Source of the DNA: Rhynchopus sp. YZ270_cl-10
Taxonomy: Eukaryota > Euglenozoa > Diplonemea > Diplonemida > Diplonemidae
DNA length: 64,000 nt
Direction: 5' to 3'
Assembly (NCBI GenBank): GCA_964035575.1
Contig: OZ037934.1
Location: forward strand, 124,001 to 188,000
The first letter of the stretch is position 1. Every line of letters starts with the position of its first letter. The notes under the pieces are model-generated. The model was not told the DNA's origin, did no database searches, and saw only the letters and a list, made by a program, of their open reading frames with translations. Below are positions 53,504-63,674 of the stretch, one piece after another. A program made the translations under genes and the position numbers.

Positions 53504-53934
53504 TACACACTGTTGCGTGTCATAATGGGCAAACAGTCCCCGCTCTGTTTGTGGGAGGCTCCGCATGCATGACATTCATATTCCGGGTGTGCTCTTGGGG
53601 AGGTGCGACGTTAGTCTCGGTGGGAGGTGTTTCGCCAGAGCACCCTGGAACTTCCCAACTTGCCTCGCGCACGCAAATTTTCAATGTTTGTTGTGGCTTT
53701 CGCTTGGGATCTGGTTCTCCGCTTCGCGTGAGAGGCAAGCCCAAATGAATGGAGTCTTTGCTGCAGAGATTTGGTCACCTGCTGTCACACCTCGTCTTTT
53801 GTGACCACACAGCTGCCCAGATGCAGAGCGTCAAACTCAGGAGCCGTTGGCAAGGGATTGTCGCTGCTCCAACGCCCATCTTCTCGCAGCTGCCAACTCT
53901 CGAGCTGTTTTGTCGAAAACATGAGTAAATCACG

Positions 53935-54318
53935 TTACGTGGTCTGTTTCGACCTAGCTTTCGAGTTGGTCTTGCTTCTGCCGTTTCCGGCTTCGAGGGC
54001 TTCGTCACTGACTGATAAGCAGTGCGCGTCAGCCTCATCGAACCAGTGCGTAACGCTATGGAGGTACGTCGCACCGGCCGTTTTTGTCAGGCCTGGCGAA
54101 AGCCATTCCAGCAGAAACACCAAAAGATGCATCAATAAAAACCCCCACAAAAATTCATTTGTAACCCTCCAGAGGTCTTGCGGGATTCCCGCGAGAGCCA
54201 TTTTTTTTTTTGGTGCGTTTTGGTGGCGGAAACCAGTCAAAAACTTTTTAAAACGGCCCACATCCTGGTTTGTGGCTCGAAAAGCGTATTCGCGGCCAAA
54301 AAAACGTGCGTGGGCCAC
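53935..54318 (-). CDS. 127-aa ORF on the minus strand of element L
   Basis: ATG 54318 to TGA 53935. Begins MAHARFFGREYAFRATNQDV, has one hydrophobic segment (VTNEFLWGFLLMHLLVFLLE, about residues 52-71) and a Ser/Lys-rich end. A single-pass membrane protein is possible, but the overlapping plus strand is also open (53771-54433), so the call is weak. Confidence 0.25.
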   Translation of the reverse strand: MAHARFFGREYAFRATNQDVGRFKKFLTGFRHQNAPKKKMALAGIPQDLWRVTNEFLWGFLLMHLLVFLLEWLSPGLTKTAGATYLHSVTHWFDEADAHCLSVSDEALEAGNGRSKTNSKARSKQTT

Positions 54319-54579
54319 AAACGATGGTGCTGTGATTGGGGTGGGAGGGGGTGCGAATCGAGAGCTAGAGTTACGTGGTAGCTACGTGGAGGATCTTGAG
54401 ATCACTGTGTGTCAAACCCCTCAGTTTGTATAAGTTTTGTAGCCTGTATCCCTACCAGTTTACTAGTAGCACGACTAGTACACTAGTAGTACCACTAGTC
54501 GTGCTACTAGTGGCACTAGTAGTGGTTTACACTAGTCGTTACGACTAGTAGTGGCACTAGTCGTCCCCCTGACTAGACC

Positions 54580-55390
54580 GTGGTGTTGGCGTTGCTGGGG
54601 GGGTGGGGTGGAGGTGGGTGGGTTGGGGTTCGATAGGAGCCTCGGAGCAGCAGTCCGTCCTATCCGATGGTGGTGCGGAGATAGGGGGTGGGTGGGTTGG
54701 GGTTCCAATAAAGCCCCGCAGAATTAGTGTGCACTGTGGGTTGTGTCTGCTGCAGTCCGTCTTGTGGATGGTGAGGCGCAGATAGGGGGGGGGAGGTGTT
54801 GTGCACTTCCAACCCCTTCCCTATTCCACAGAAGCGATGCCAGCTGCAAACACATCCAGTAGTCCTTCAACCCAACGGCACTGTGCGATCGGACAACCTG
54901 TAGGTATTAGGGACTAGAGAACATGAGAGTTCAGTTCCTCTCGCAACTGCCGCATATAGCTGGGCGGCAATATGATGGCCGAGGGGCTCCTTCTTTCTAT
55001 CTGTTTTATAGGGCCATGCTCCATAGTGGTAGTAGCATCACGGTGTTGTGCGATCGGGTCAACGGAGATGCCAGAGACTAGAAAATGGGAGTTCAGGTTC
55101 TCTCGCAGCTACCCCATGCTGCGGTACCATTTCCCCCCACACACATACACATTCTTATCTACATGAGACAAAAGAAAAAAATCTTCTTCAAAAAAAAAAA
55201 GTTACACACAGACACAACCGACACACAGCACCTTATTCTATACACACACTTCTGTCTTTCCCCTTCTGTCTTTAGGCCTCTCTTCCCTGTACTTTTCTCT
55301 CTTGATTTTTCTTGACTTCCCCCCCCCGATTGTCTGTTCCCCCTTAGATAGACTCCATTTCTCCCTTTTTTTCGCTGTGTCAATTATAAA
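54580..55390. other. no gene seen; imperfect tandem duplications
   Basis: tgggtgggttggggttc blocks at 54618 and 54688. gtgcgatcggacaacc...agttcagttcctctcgcaac (54885-54957) is repeated in diverged form at 55048-55121. 55270-55380 is a C/T-rich leader before the kinase relic. Confidence 0.5.
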
Positions 55391-55715
55391 ATGCCGAAAA
55401 AAAATAGGAAAATACGAGTTAGGACGGACCTTGGGAACGGGGACGTTCAGTAAGGTGAAACATGGGATTGATACTGAGACTGACGGGGATTTTGCGATTA
55501 TGATTATCGACAAGGCGCAGCTTGCGAAGGAACACATGGAGGAACAGTTGAAGAGAGAGATTGCGGTGATGAAGCTGCTCCTCCACGAGCACATTGTGCA
55601 GCTCCGCGAGGTACTGCAGACGCAAAAGCACATTTACCTCATTCTCGAAATCATCACTTCGACTTCGACAACTCGAAGCTTGAGAAGTGCAAGGGGAAGA
55701 GGGTATGCCAGGTGA
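55391..55715 (+). pseudogene. protein kinase (CIPK/SNF1-like) N-lobe, broken
   Basis: The frame from about 55405 reads IGKYELGRTLGTGTFSKVKH, a kinase glycine loop, then KREIAVMKLLLHEHIVQLRE (helix C Glu) and HIYLILEII. It is close to the N-lobe of CIPK/SNF1-type Ser/Thr kinases. The ATP-anchoring Lys of the VAIK motif is Met here (FAIMIIDK). The candidate start ATG 55391 is one base out of frame through an A run, and the frame shifts again after LEII. There a second frame reads HFDFDNSKLEKCKGKR to a possible GTATGC splice donor. No C-lobe follows. A pseudogene or a gene fragment. Confidence 0.7.
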
Positions 55716-55910
55716 AGACGCACACACACACACATTGGGGCTATATTCTGCACAAGAACTACTCCTATTAGTCATCGACAGATAGACAGACACATTCCGT
55801 CGAGGGCCAGTTTCTTTTATGGGCAATGCTTTGCTCTTCAGAACTTCCCACATTTGCTTTCAACACACACCGACACATCACTTCGCAGTATTACTACCTT
55901 TTTTTTTATA

Positions 55911-56078
55911 TTGTGCTTTCATCCGGGGCTGGCATCGTACGTGGGTCAGTCGGAGGTGCCTGCATTAATAACTTCACTTTTTTATTGCGGTGAACACTAT
56001 CAGGACATATTTTCAGTTCTGCCAAAAGCCATTCGTAGCAAAGTGATTACAGTGAACTTTTATTACGGTGACCCCTAA
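55911..56078 (+). repeat. dispersed repeat D, copy 2, within an open frame
   Basis: Repeat D occupies 55911-55955. The frame continues open to TAA at 56078 (VPALITSLFYCGEHYQDIFS...NFYYGDP). Degraded hairpin-family boxes follow (ggctgcatccagtttacaaa at 56142, gggcatcttagcaactttt at 56222). Confidence 0.45.
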
Positions 56079-56297
56079 GGAAGGCCGCATGTGGCGAAGT
56101 GGATTTAATTAGGGGGTTTAGTATGTGCGCGGTAGGCATGAAAGGCTGCATCCAGTTTACAAACTTTTCTGTTTCTTTGGAGTGGGATCCCCAAAAGTGG
56201 CTACGCAGTGGGACCTTATGCGGGCATCTTAGCAACTTTTCTCGCCACATAAAACCCGACCTCATCCCTCATCCCTCATCCCTCACCCTCCCCTCAG

Positions 56298-56465
56298 GTG
56301 TCAGTGTCTCAGCAACAAGTCGCGGGTGCTGTGAAGCAAGTGGACGAGGCGACAGGGTCCACGGAAACGAAGGGCCCCGAGTCCGCACACCAGCTCTCCG
56401 CCTTTGGCCTCGCACAACGCATGATGCATATTGTCCCGCGGGATCCATCATTACGTCATCCGTAA
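56298..56465 (+). CDS. terminal exon, unknown protein
   Basis: After ccctcaccctcccctcag a 55-codon frame runs to TAA. It reads VSVSQQQVAGAVKQVDEATG, then ETKGPESAHQLSAFGLAQRM and ends RDPSLRHP. Composition and acceptor are good. Upstream exons were not identified. Its last 30 bp and the downstream DNA are duplicated at 59931. Confidence 0.45.
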   Translation: MSVSQQQVAGAVKQVDEATGSTETKGPESAHQLSAFGLAQRMMHIVPRDPSLRHP

Positions 56466-57115
56466 TAAAACACACTTACAAAACAGCGCGCAGAACAGCG
56501 GGGCGCATGGCCAGCATCTCTAGCACCCCTTTCGCCAACAGCACCACAGACACCACCACCTACGCCATCAGCACCAGCACCAGCACCAACACCAGTACCA
56601 GCAACACCAACCAATGCCGTATATTAATGCTGCTGCTGCTAAAAAGCTCGTAGTTGATGGTTTCTCGACCAGGTCCCCACGTGGTATTGACAACGTGGGG
56701 ACTTATTCTCAAGTCTCTTTTTACACGGAAACTGTTTTTTTCTCCACCAACACAAAAAACACTTGACTGAAAATACTTTTTCACACAACGTTTTTTGCTG
56801 TTTTCTCCATTTTTAACTTTCTAAAGGGATCCTTTTTTATTCTCTCTTTCTTTCCAATACACGCACCTCTTTCAAAAAAGTTTCCCCCCCCTTTTTTTTT
56901 TGAAATTGGTGTTCCGGAAACACCTGTCAAGGACATGTCAAGGACATGTCAATATAGGCCCCCTCCGGAACACCAGAAATCCATTATTTTTTGGGGAAAT
57001 CCCCCCCGTTCATTTCTCTTTTTAGATTTTAGTTTTACAATTTTGAAAAATAAATGTGCTGTGTTCCACAAAAAGGGCTCAGCCATCTTTTCAAGCTTTT
57101 AGTGGTCTATTCTCG
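56437..57115. repeat. segmental duplication, copy 1 (copy 2 at 59931-60545)
   Basis: Shared blocks in the same order: attgtcccgcgggatccatc and attacgtcatccgtaataaa; caccagcaccaacacc-type repeats; gtttctcgaccaggtcccca and cgtggtattgacaacgtggg; ttggggaaatcccccccgtt; ttccacaaaaagggctcagc. The copies differ by small indels and by about 120 bp present only here (56820-56965). Confidence 0.85.
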
Positions 57116-57289
57116 ATTCTCAGGAGTTTTAAAAAAAAGTTTTATTTTCTCTTTGATCCCGTCGCACTTTTCTTTTTTTCGCGGGGGGTTAGCAGAAGTT
57201 CGAACTTTATTCAATTGTGCGTTTCACCACAGCCTCTCCCTTTATTTTGTGGGGGTAAACACAAAAAGAAACGGTCCAAGTACGGTGTT

Positions 57290-57860
57290 CCATTTTCGCC
57301 CCTATCGTCACCATCCCATGAAAAGTCAACGTGAGAGCCTATCACAGCTGTGTGGCAGTATTCACGTCCCCTTCAGCTTTGTGGTGCACACAGAAACCAC
57401 TCAGCTCGGATGTGTCGAGGGTATCGAATGTTCAGAAGCTCTGCCGTGGTATGATGGTGCTCATGGAGCACAGACGTCTGCAGTGGAACGCGTTGAGTAT
57501 CTCCTTCTGCAATGAAAGTGTTCCTGTGGCCGAGACTCGGAGGCTTCTTTCAGCGTCTTCACCCCCGCCAACGTCTTCTCCTTCACATCCGTCTCGCTCT
57601 CGCCACACCCTGCCAGGTGGTCTTGCACCCTCGTTCACGAGTTTGCGCTGATCGTCTTGCGCATCCCTTCATTTCACTTGTTCTTCGCATCGGCTGTCAT
57701 GCTGCCACGAGCAGTGCACCTCTTTGGCGTATTAGGATTGTATTTGTATGCGGGTGTATTCGGATCTGAATATAGGGTGAATGCTGTGGTGTCTTATGTG
57801 CATGCCGCATTCGGGTGTGTTCAGATCATATTCGCCGGCTGCAGGGTTATTGTGCTTTGA
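57290..57860 (+). CDS. open frame interrupted by a single TGA, unknown
   Basis: One frame runs from about 57290 to TGA 57858-57860 with only TGA 57513-57515 inside. Before it: GCVEGIECSEALPWYDGAHG, VERVEYLLLQ. After it: KCSCGRDSEASFSVFTPANV, then hydrophobic stretches (SFHLFFASAVML, FGVLGLYLYAGVFG). TGA ends other genes here, so this is a pseudogene, two unrelated frames, or less likely a selenocysteine/read-through codon. Other frames are also partly open. Confidence 0.25.
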
Positions 57861-58213
57861 TGTGAATGTGTCTCGCATCACTGCTTAGTAGTAGTCTTTT
57901 TTACCACCCCCCTTCACCCTTCACCCAGGAACAGGGGGGCATTGCGATGCACGCAATCCAGCAGTACCGATAATCGAATTCTTCGCAAACATCGCAACCT
58001 GTCACCTGCTATTATCTCCCTCACCCACATCACACCCCTCAGCATTTTACATAGCACACAATGCTCATGCAGCAACCTGTATGGGTTGTCTCTTTCAACT
58101 TCATTTTGTTGTCACCAACGTGTTCAGTATTTTACACGCCGACTTCTGTTTCTTAGTTTCTACTCGACACATTCCACTACCATGTCACCCCCGGAAAACA
58201 TTAACAATGTTAA
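57861..58213. other. no gene seen
   Basis: C/T-rich tracts and short unconvincing frames before the TTAA element. Confidence 0.4.
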
Positions 58214-58820
58214 CCTATTAGCCACTACCTTCACATATATGTGAAGGTAAATCAGCACCACATTAATTTTTTTTCAAAAGTGAAAAATTTTTTTTTTAAT
58301 GGATTCCGGGAGGTTGAAATGTGTGATTCCCCTATTTTTTTTTGATTTTTTTTGATTTTTTCTCCCCCCCACAACACGCACCACAGAGGGAAATTCGTGA
58401 AAAAGGGGTTTTTTTGGGGTTTTTTTGGGTTTTCAGCGCACTATCAAAACATGGCAAGGGTCTCCAAGACAATAAAATTTTGTCAAAAGTGAAAAAAAAT
58501 ATTTTTAATGGATTCCGGGAGGTTGAAATGTGTGATTCCCCTATTTTTTTTTGGATTTTTTAGAATTTTGTTTTTGATTTTTTCCGCCACCCACAACATG
58601 CACACCAAGGAAAATGCGTGAAACAGGGACGGTCACAGACTAACGAATGCGATTTTTTCGATTTTGATTCTCAGAACCGCAGAAGTCCCCGAAGACCATA
58701 CCAAACCACCTAGAGGACCCAAAAAATGCACCATCGCCCCAGTTTTGACCCAGAAACACTCAGATGATTCCAAAACAAAGAACGGGAAAAAAACCCCCAC
58801 CCCCCTTAGTGGCTAATAGG
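58214..58820. mobile_element. TTAA-target MITE (piggyBac-like)
   Basis: Ends CCTATTAGCCACTA / TAGTGGCTAATAGG are flanked on both sides by TTAA (58210-58213, 58821-58824), the piggyBac target. The inside has two direct copies of aatggattccgggaggttga aatgtgtgattccc (58302, 58507). No transposase. Confidence 0.7.
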
Positions 58821-58931
58821 TTAACTTCTCCCCCTTTTTTTTGAACCCGAGAGCGGAAGAAACAAAAATCACACTCCCTCCATTACAAACGAACAGATTC
58901 ACATTTGATCCCCCTCAGCGGAGAAAAAAAA

Positions 58932-59719
58932 ATGGACCATTACCACCACGCTTTCCTGGCCGCCAGAGAAATGGGAAAGGAAGGCAGGGGAATGTACTGC
59001 AGCATCATGGGGATGCCGCGACGCATGGTATGGAGAGAGTCCTTGCGCTACATTTACCATACGGTACGGTACGGTGCCAATTATCACTCAACAGGAATAT
59101 TACGCTATCAACGAACAACTTTACTCACCTACCCATACCCACTCTACTATTTTTCTTCACAGATAAAGGCGAGTGGCGCTAGGGAAAGTGATCACGATAT
59201 CACTTGCAGGGTCGTGAGGGCTCTGCTGGTATGTCAAATTAAGAATAAACCCCCACTCAGTCAGATTTTCATTTCTCAGCTCAAATGGACCCCACCACTG
59301 CATGCACGATCTCCGCTGAGTTGAAATATGAATTTTATTATTGACACAAACCTGGAACCTTATGCAACTGTGTCACATAATGTGTCGCCCACTTTTGCAG
59401 GTAAATCTCAAAAATGCATCTCGACTATTTCATTCGTAAAATAAAATTACATACTATTATCCCAAAGACTCAAAGTATACTTTTAAGCACCTCGGTGATG
59501 GATCTTCGAGTCACTGAATCTATGCTGCAACTCCAATACTCACTCTACTATTTTTCTTCACAGCTAAATAGCCCTAGCGAAAGTGATCGCGATAGCACTT
59601 GCTGGGTCGTGAGGGAGCTGCTGGTATGTCAAATTAAGAATAAACCCCCACCCAGTCAGATTTTCATTTCTCAGCTCAAATGGACCCCACCACTGTATGC
59701 ACAATCTCCGTTGAGTTGA
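58932..59719 (+). CDS. small spliced gene with duplicated exons 2-3
   Basis: Exon 1 58932-59027 (MDHYHHAFLAAREMGKEGRG..., 32 codons, donor GTATGG as in the cold-shock genes). Exon 2 59163-59228 (22 codons, SDHDITCRVVRALL). Exon 3 59280-59324 (LKWTPPLHARSPLS, TGA). Introns are 135 and 51 bp, all phase 0, giving 68 aa. Exons 2 and 3 recur at 59564-59623 (SDRDSTCWVVRELL) and 59675-59719 (LKWTPPLYAQSPLS) with the same 51 bp intron. Either set could therefore be joined to exon 1. Not recognised; possibly a small regulatory or secreted-less polypeptide. Confidence 0.5.
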
Positions 59720-59930
59720 AATATGAATTTTTATTATTGACACAAACCTGGAACCTTAAAATCCCAAAGACTCAAAGTATACTTTTAAGCACCTCGGTGA
59801 TGGATCTTCGAGTCACTGAATCTATGCTGCAACTCGCTTCGCTCGTGTAGTAGCATCTTCACTTTCTCGGATCCACCACCACAGTCAAATAAAGTCTACT
59901 TTTCTCCATGAGATAAAGTGTTATTGTCCC
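59720..59930. repeat. tail of the tandem exon duplication
   Basis: ttgacacaaacctggaacct and agactcaaagtatactttta-agcacctcggtgatgg at 59736-59850 match 59340-59535. The duplicated unit is about 390 bp. Confidence 0.7.
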
Positions 59931-60545
59931 GCGGGATCCATCATTACGTCATCCGTAATAAAACACACCCACAATACAGCGCCGGGGATTGCTAGCATCA
60001 CCAGCATCATCACCGCCATCAACGCCAACAGCGTCACCAGCACCACAGACACCAGCACCTACGCCATCAGCACCACAGGCACCAGCACCACAGACACCAG
60101 CACCTACGCCATCAGCACCGCAGGCACCACCTACCATACCACACCACATACCATACCATCAGCAGCACCACTAACACCAGCAGCACAGCGTTGTCTGATG
60201 TATCGGTTTCTCGACCAGGTCCCCACGTGGTATTGACAACGTGGGGACTTATTCTCAAGTCTCTTTTTTACGCGGAAACTGTTTTCTTCTCCACCAACAC
60301 AAAAAACACTTGACTAAAAATACTTTTTTACACAACTACTTTTTTGCTTCTTCTTCTTCTTCTTCTTTTTTTTTTTTTTTTGAAATTCATTATTTTTTGG
60401 GGAAATCCCCCCCGTTCATTTCCCTTTTTAGCTTTTATTTATACAATTTTGAAAGTAAATGTGTTGTGTTCCACAAAAAAGGGCTCAGCCATCTTTTCAA
60501 GCTTTTAGTGGTCTCACGGGATTCTCAGGAGTTTTTAAAAAAAAG
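59931..60545. repeat. segmental duplication, copy 2
   Basis: Copy of 56437-57115, placed just upstream of the 389 aa gene, whose 5' flank and leader it therefore supplies. The caccagcacc tract (60000-60180) is longer here. Confidence 0.85.
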
Positions 60546-60661
60546 TTATATTTTTTCTTTGATCCCGTCACACTTTCCTTTTTTTTTTGCGGGTCTTTTT
60601 CACCACCCCCTTTCCCCTTCATCCTTCACCCTCTACCCCCTTTTAGACATTTGGGGTGAAC

Positions 60662-62182
60662 ATGGCACATTTCCGTGAAAGGTTTAAGAACAAAATCAGT
60701 TTAGTCGGGAGAGATGGTGTTCAGGTCAACGTCACTACCGGGAAGATGGAGAGGCAAGCTGCACCGCACCCGACACAGACACAGGCACAGGCACCTGCAC
60801 CACCCGCACCTGCACCTCCACAACCCGCACCATCTCCTCCACAACCTGCACCACCACCTACACAAAAGCAGCCCCCCACCACACTAGCACCGGTCTCTCA
60901 CCAGGCTGCAAAGCCTAAACGAATACTGCTCAACCCCGAGCCGGTGTCTTCTCCTGTCCTGCACCCCCAGCTGCCACAACAACCCCACCAGACGGGCCGG
61001 CCGTTGGAGACGATGCAGCCACGCATGCAAGGCGCGCTTCCTCAGACGGGATACCGTGTGCAGGTGGAAGCTGTGACACCGAAAGGGAAGGCCGTGGTTG
61101 GGGACACCGCTGACACAGAGTGGTTGCGGCAGACAGCAGAGGCAACGAAAAGGCAGCTTCTGCAGCTGCAGAAAGAGCTGGGCGTCGCGCAGCAGCTTCC
61201 AAACATGACCCCCTCCCCACGCTCCGACGTGGAAGACCGCGAACCGCAGCACGGCAGACGAAAGCGGCCGACCCCTTCCTCCTCTCCTGCCCCCCAACCT
61301 TCTCAAGCCCCGCAGCCAATTCCCCAAGCACCACAACCACCAGAAGGCGTTCTTGCAAAGTACGGACGTCGTGCAAAGGAAGGGAGCGAAAGTGAACCCG
61401 ACTCCGTAGGGTACAAACCGTACACCATAGGCGAGTATAGGGCGTTGAACCAGCCGGGGAAGCTGGGGGGGCTGGGAGCGGAGGACAATGAAGAGAAGCA
61501 GTTTTTGAGGCAGCAGAAGGAAGCGGCCCGACGGTATGCGAAGAACGTGCAGGCAGCGAACCATGCCACCGCAGTGGCGTCGGTGGCAAGCAGAGGCCAC
61601 GCAGTCATCACAAAGCAGCCGACAGTGCAGCAGAGGGCCGCAGCAGACCGTCGTGCCAAGGCACTTCAATTCGCAGCAAAGGTCCCCAAGCCAAAGGCAA
61701 ACACACCAACAAAAGAACCCGCAGCTACCCGAATTCCCACAGCGCAGGAGATAGAGCTACGCAGTTTAGAGCAACAACATCAGCAAGATATGGTATGGAC
61801 CCCTCTTTGAAAAAAGGTAAGAAGGCTCCGGATTTACACGATTTTTTTGGGACGCCAACCATATTTAGAGTAATGAAGTGACATAGCATTTCACAGGCAA
61901 ATAATTGACAATAGGTCAACAATGAATAGGTAAAAGAACCACTGCCACTTTTTGACCATGTTTTTCCTCAAACCCCACCCCATTGACTTACTTTGCTTTG
62001 CACTATCGAAAATCAAAATAAAATGCAAAAAGGAATTGTTTAGGGTAGGCCTCAAGAAGGCCATATTACGGCCTCCTGTGTAGGCTACTGCAAAGTCAAC
62101 CCACGGCATACACCATACCCTCCCTCCTCCCCTCCGCCTTCAGGAAGCTATTGCCGAGATCAAAAAGAACCTCGGGTTGTAG
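60662..62182 (+). CDS. 389-aa coiled-coil protein with KLGGLG motif (2 exons)
   Basis: Exon 1 60662-61792 (377 codons) and exon 2 62144-62182 (EAIAEIKKNLGL, TAG). Intron 61793-62143, GTATGG...CCTTCAG, phase 0; without splicing the frame would end VWTPL. Start MAHFRERFKNKISLVGRDG. Residues about 30-110 are Pro/Ala/Gln-rich and disordered. Residues about 160-185 are a heptad-like helix (TEWLRQTAEATKRQLLQLQK). The conserved-looking segment YKPYTIGEYRALNQPGKLGG-LG (about 245-268) is followed by a long basic helix. That YxPYT..YR....KLGGLG pattern is seen in some microtubule or cilium-associated proteins, so a cytoskeletal role is a guess. Confidence 0.75.
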
Positions 62183-62841
62183 AGAAGCGCTCTGTGCTAT
62201 GTTGTGTTTGGCGTGGTCGGAACCAGATGGGAAATGTACGAGCATGTGTAGGAAGCTTCTGATTCCCTGGTAGAAGTACAGGAGTAGTGCATTTGGGTTA
62301 CCCGATCATACCAGTGTTTGTATCTTGTTGTTTTTGTTGTTTTTGTTTTGCTTTATGTCTGCTCGAAATAACTAACTGCTGGGACCAAAACGAGGCTGGT
62401 GCTTAGGCTTACCTATATTGTTCGTGTGTTGTGAGCCAGAGGAGCATTTATCTTAACACCTTTTCTCTTTTTCTCTATTTCTTTCCCCCCGCAAAAGCCC
62501 TCCCACAACCCCAGCCACTCCATCAACTGGCCTAGCACGGAGACTGCTTCCGCAGTCGTATTCCTCGAAAGGTAAAACAGAGTGGTGCAAAAAAAAAAAA
62601 AAAAGAAAAAAGGGTGGAGTTCATCCTCGGGTGTCTGCACTAATACAACCAAGTTTTCAAAAAGAAAAAAAATATTTTGTGAACGGTTCAGTTAAAACAT
62701 GGTCATCAAAAGCATAAAGCATAGAGAGGGAGAAGGAGAAGGAGAAGGAGAAGGAGAAGGGGTTCAAGTGGAGCACCGCCTGGCCTGTGACTTTGCGTGG
62801 AAGATGTATGTACATTGTACACATTCGTCTTTCAATATGGA
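62183..62841. other. no gene seen; repeats
   Basis: 62425-62465 is a degraded hairpin-family copy (gccagaggagcatttatctt). 62611-62665 is a copy of the 12774 repeat. 62726-62760 is a (ggagaa)n run. 62808-62836 (tgtacacattcgtctttcaa) is the 3' half of a type A element cut by the insertion of T2. Confidence 0.5.
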
Positions 62842-63674
62842 CTCGTCCGGAAACCCCTCTGGTAAGATTCATCCTTTTGGGTATTTTTGGGTTTTTTTGA
62901 TGATGCCCCCCACAAAAAGTGCATCTAGGTGATATTCTGATATGAAAATAGGTTTTTGGGGGGGTCTGAGGCTATATTTTCGCTTTTTTAATCAGATTTT
63001 CAGCCTTTTATTGTCGTTCTTCTGGATCTCTTCTCTCTTTCTCTTAATCCTGCCATGCCGCCTTGACAAGGTTTCATTGACCTCTGTCAAATCTACTGGA
63101 TCAATGCCAGGGACTTTTGCTTTGCGGGTCACCTTGGATGTGGAGACTCCATAGTAAATACAGGTTCCCTCCGTGTCAGAGTACACGCTAGCTGAAATGA
63201 CACGACCGTTGCTCGAGCAGCAGTACACAGACGAAAAGAGATTGATGGAAAGAAGGGTGCACTGATACGTATGAGTACGAGGGAATGAGATAACAAAGGC
63301 CTCTGTGTGGGGAAGCTCGCGCAGGGCACCGACAATGACCCCTACGGTAAGGATCTCCTGACAACAAGAATCATCAGAGAGAGGGTTCGAAACGACACCA
63401 AGTGTGCGTCGCACCCATTCTTACCGTGTTTCTCGACAAAAAAGTGAACTTCACTGCTGTCATTGCCACGTTTTTTTTTTCCAAAAAATACGTAAAAAAA
63501 TATAAGTAAAAAGGGGGAGAGGGGAAATAAACAAAAATAAATGCCCAAAATATGCCCTCTGGGGTGGTAGGTGTATGGTGGGTATCAAAAAATTGGGTTG
63601 TTTGGGTGTTTTGAGCAGAAAAACCTCAAAAAACCCCAAAAGGATGAATCTTACCAGGAGGGTTTCCGGACGGA
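62842..63674. mobile_element. inverted-repeat DNA element T2 carrying a small spliced gene
   Basis: Left end CGTCCGGAAACCCCTCTGGT aagattcatccttttggg and the complementary right end match for about 45 bp. The tips resemble those of T1 (cgtccggaaacccc), and all four ends of T1/T2 are preceded by an ATATG-like flank. It appears to have inserted in a type A hairpin element. Inside is a minus-strand two-exon gene and no recognised transposase. Confidence 0.7.
62992..63463 (-). CDS. 134-aa protein encoded inside T2 (2 exons)
   Basis: Minus strand: exon 1 63463-63425 (MTAVKFTFLSRNT), intron 63424-63358 (67 bp, GTAAGA...GTTGTCAG), exon 2 63357-62992. Phase is 0 throughout. The body is strand-rich (ILTVGVIVGALREL, AFVISFPRTHTYQ, RVISASVYSDTEGTCIYYGV) and ends in a very basic tail RRHGRIKRKREE...KRLKI, a likely nuclear signal. 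No transposase signature. It could be a captured host gene or an accessory DNA-binding protein of the element family. The open reading frame without splicing lacks an ATG, which supports the intron. Confidence 0.55.

Larger units (their letters stand above)
51634..54579. mobile_element. 2.9-kb inverted-repeat element of unknown type (L)
   Basis: The left tip GGTCTAGTCAGGGGGACGAC and the right tip (its complement, ending cccctgactagacc) match over more than 20 bp. Both are followed by clusters of cgactagt and actagtrgyac repeats. No target duplication is clear. It holds a TA MITE (51798-52036), a foldback (52475-52584), a T1-related fragment (52345-52425) and several coding-like frames on both strands. 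None resembles a known transposase by eye. Confidence 0.6.

Noticed and set aside
63342-63548. Minus-strand ORF MGIYFCLFPLSPF... as the start of the T2 gene
   Set aside because: Its frame does not fit the exon 2 phase at the 63357 acceptor, whereas MTAVKF from 63463 does.
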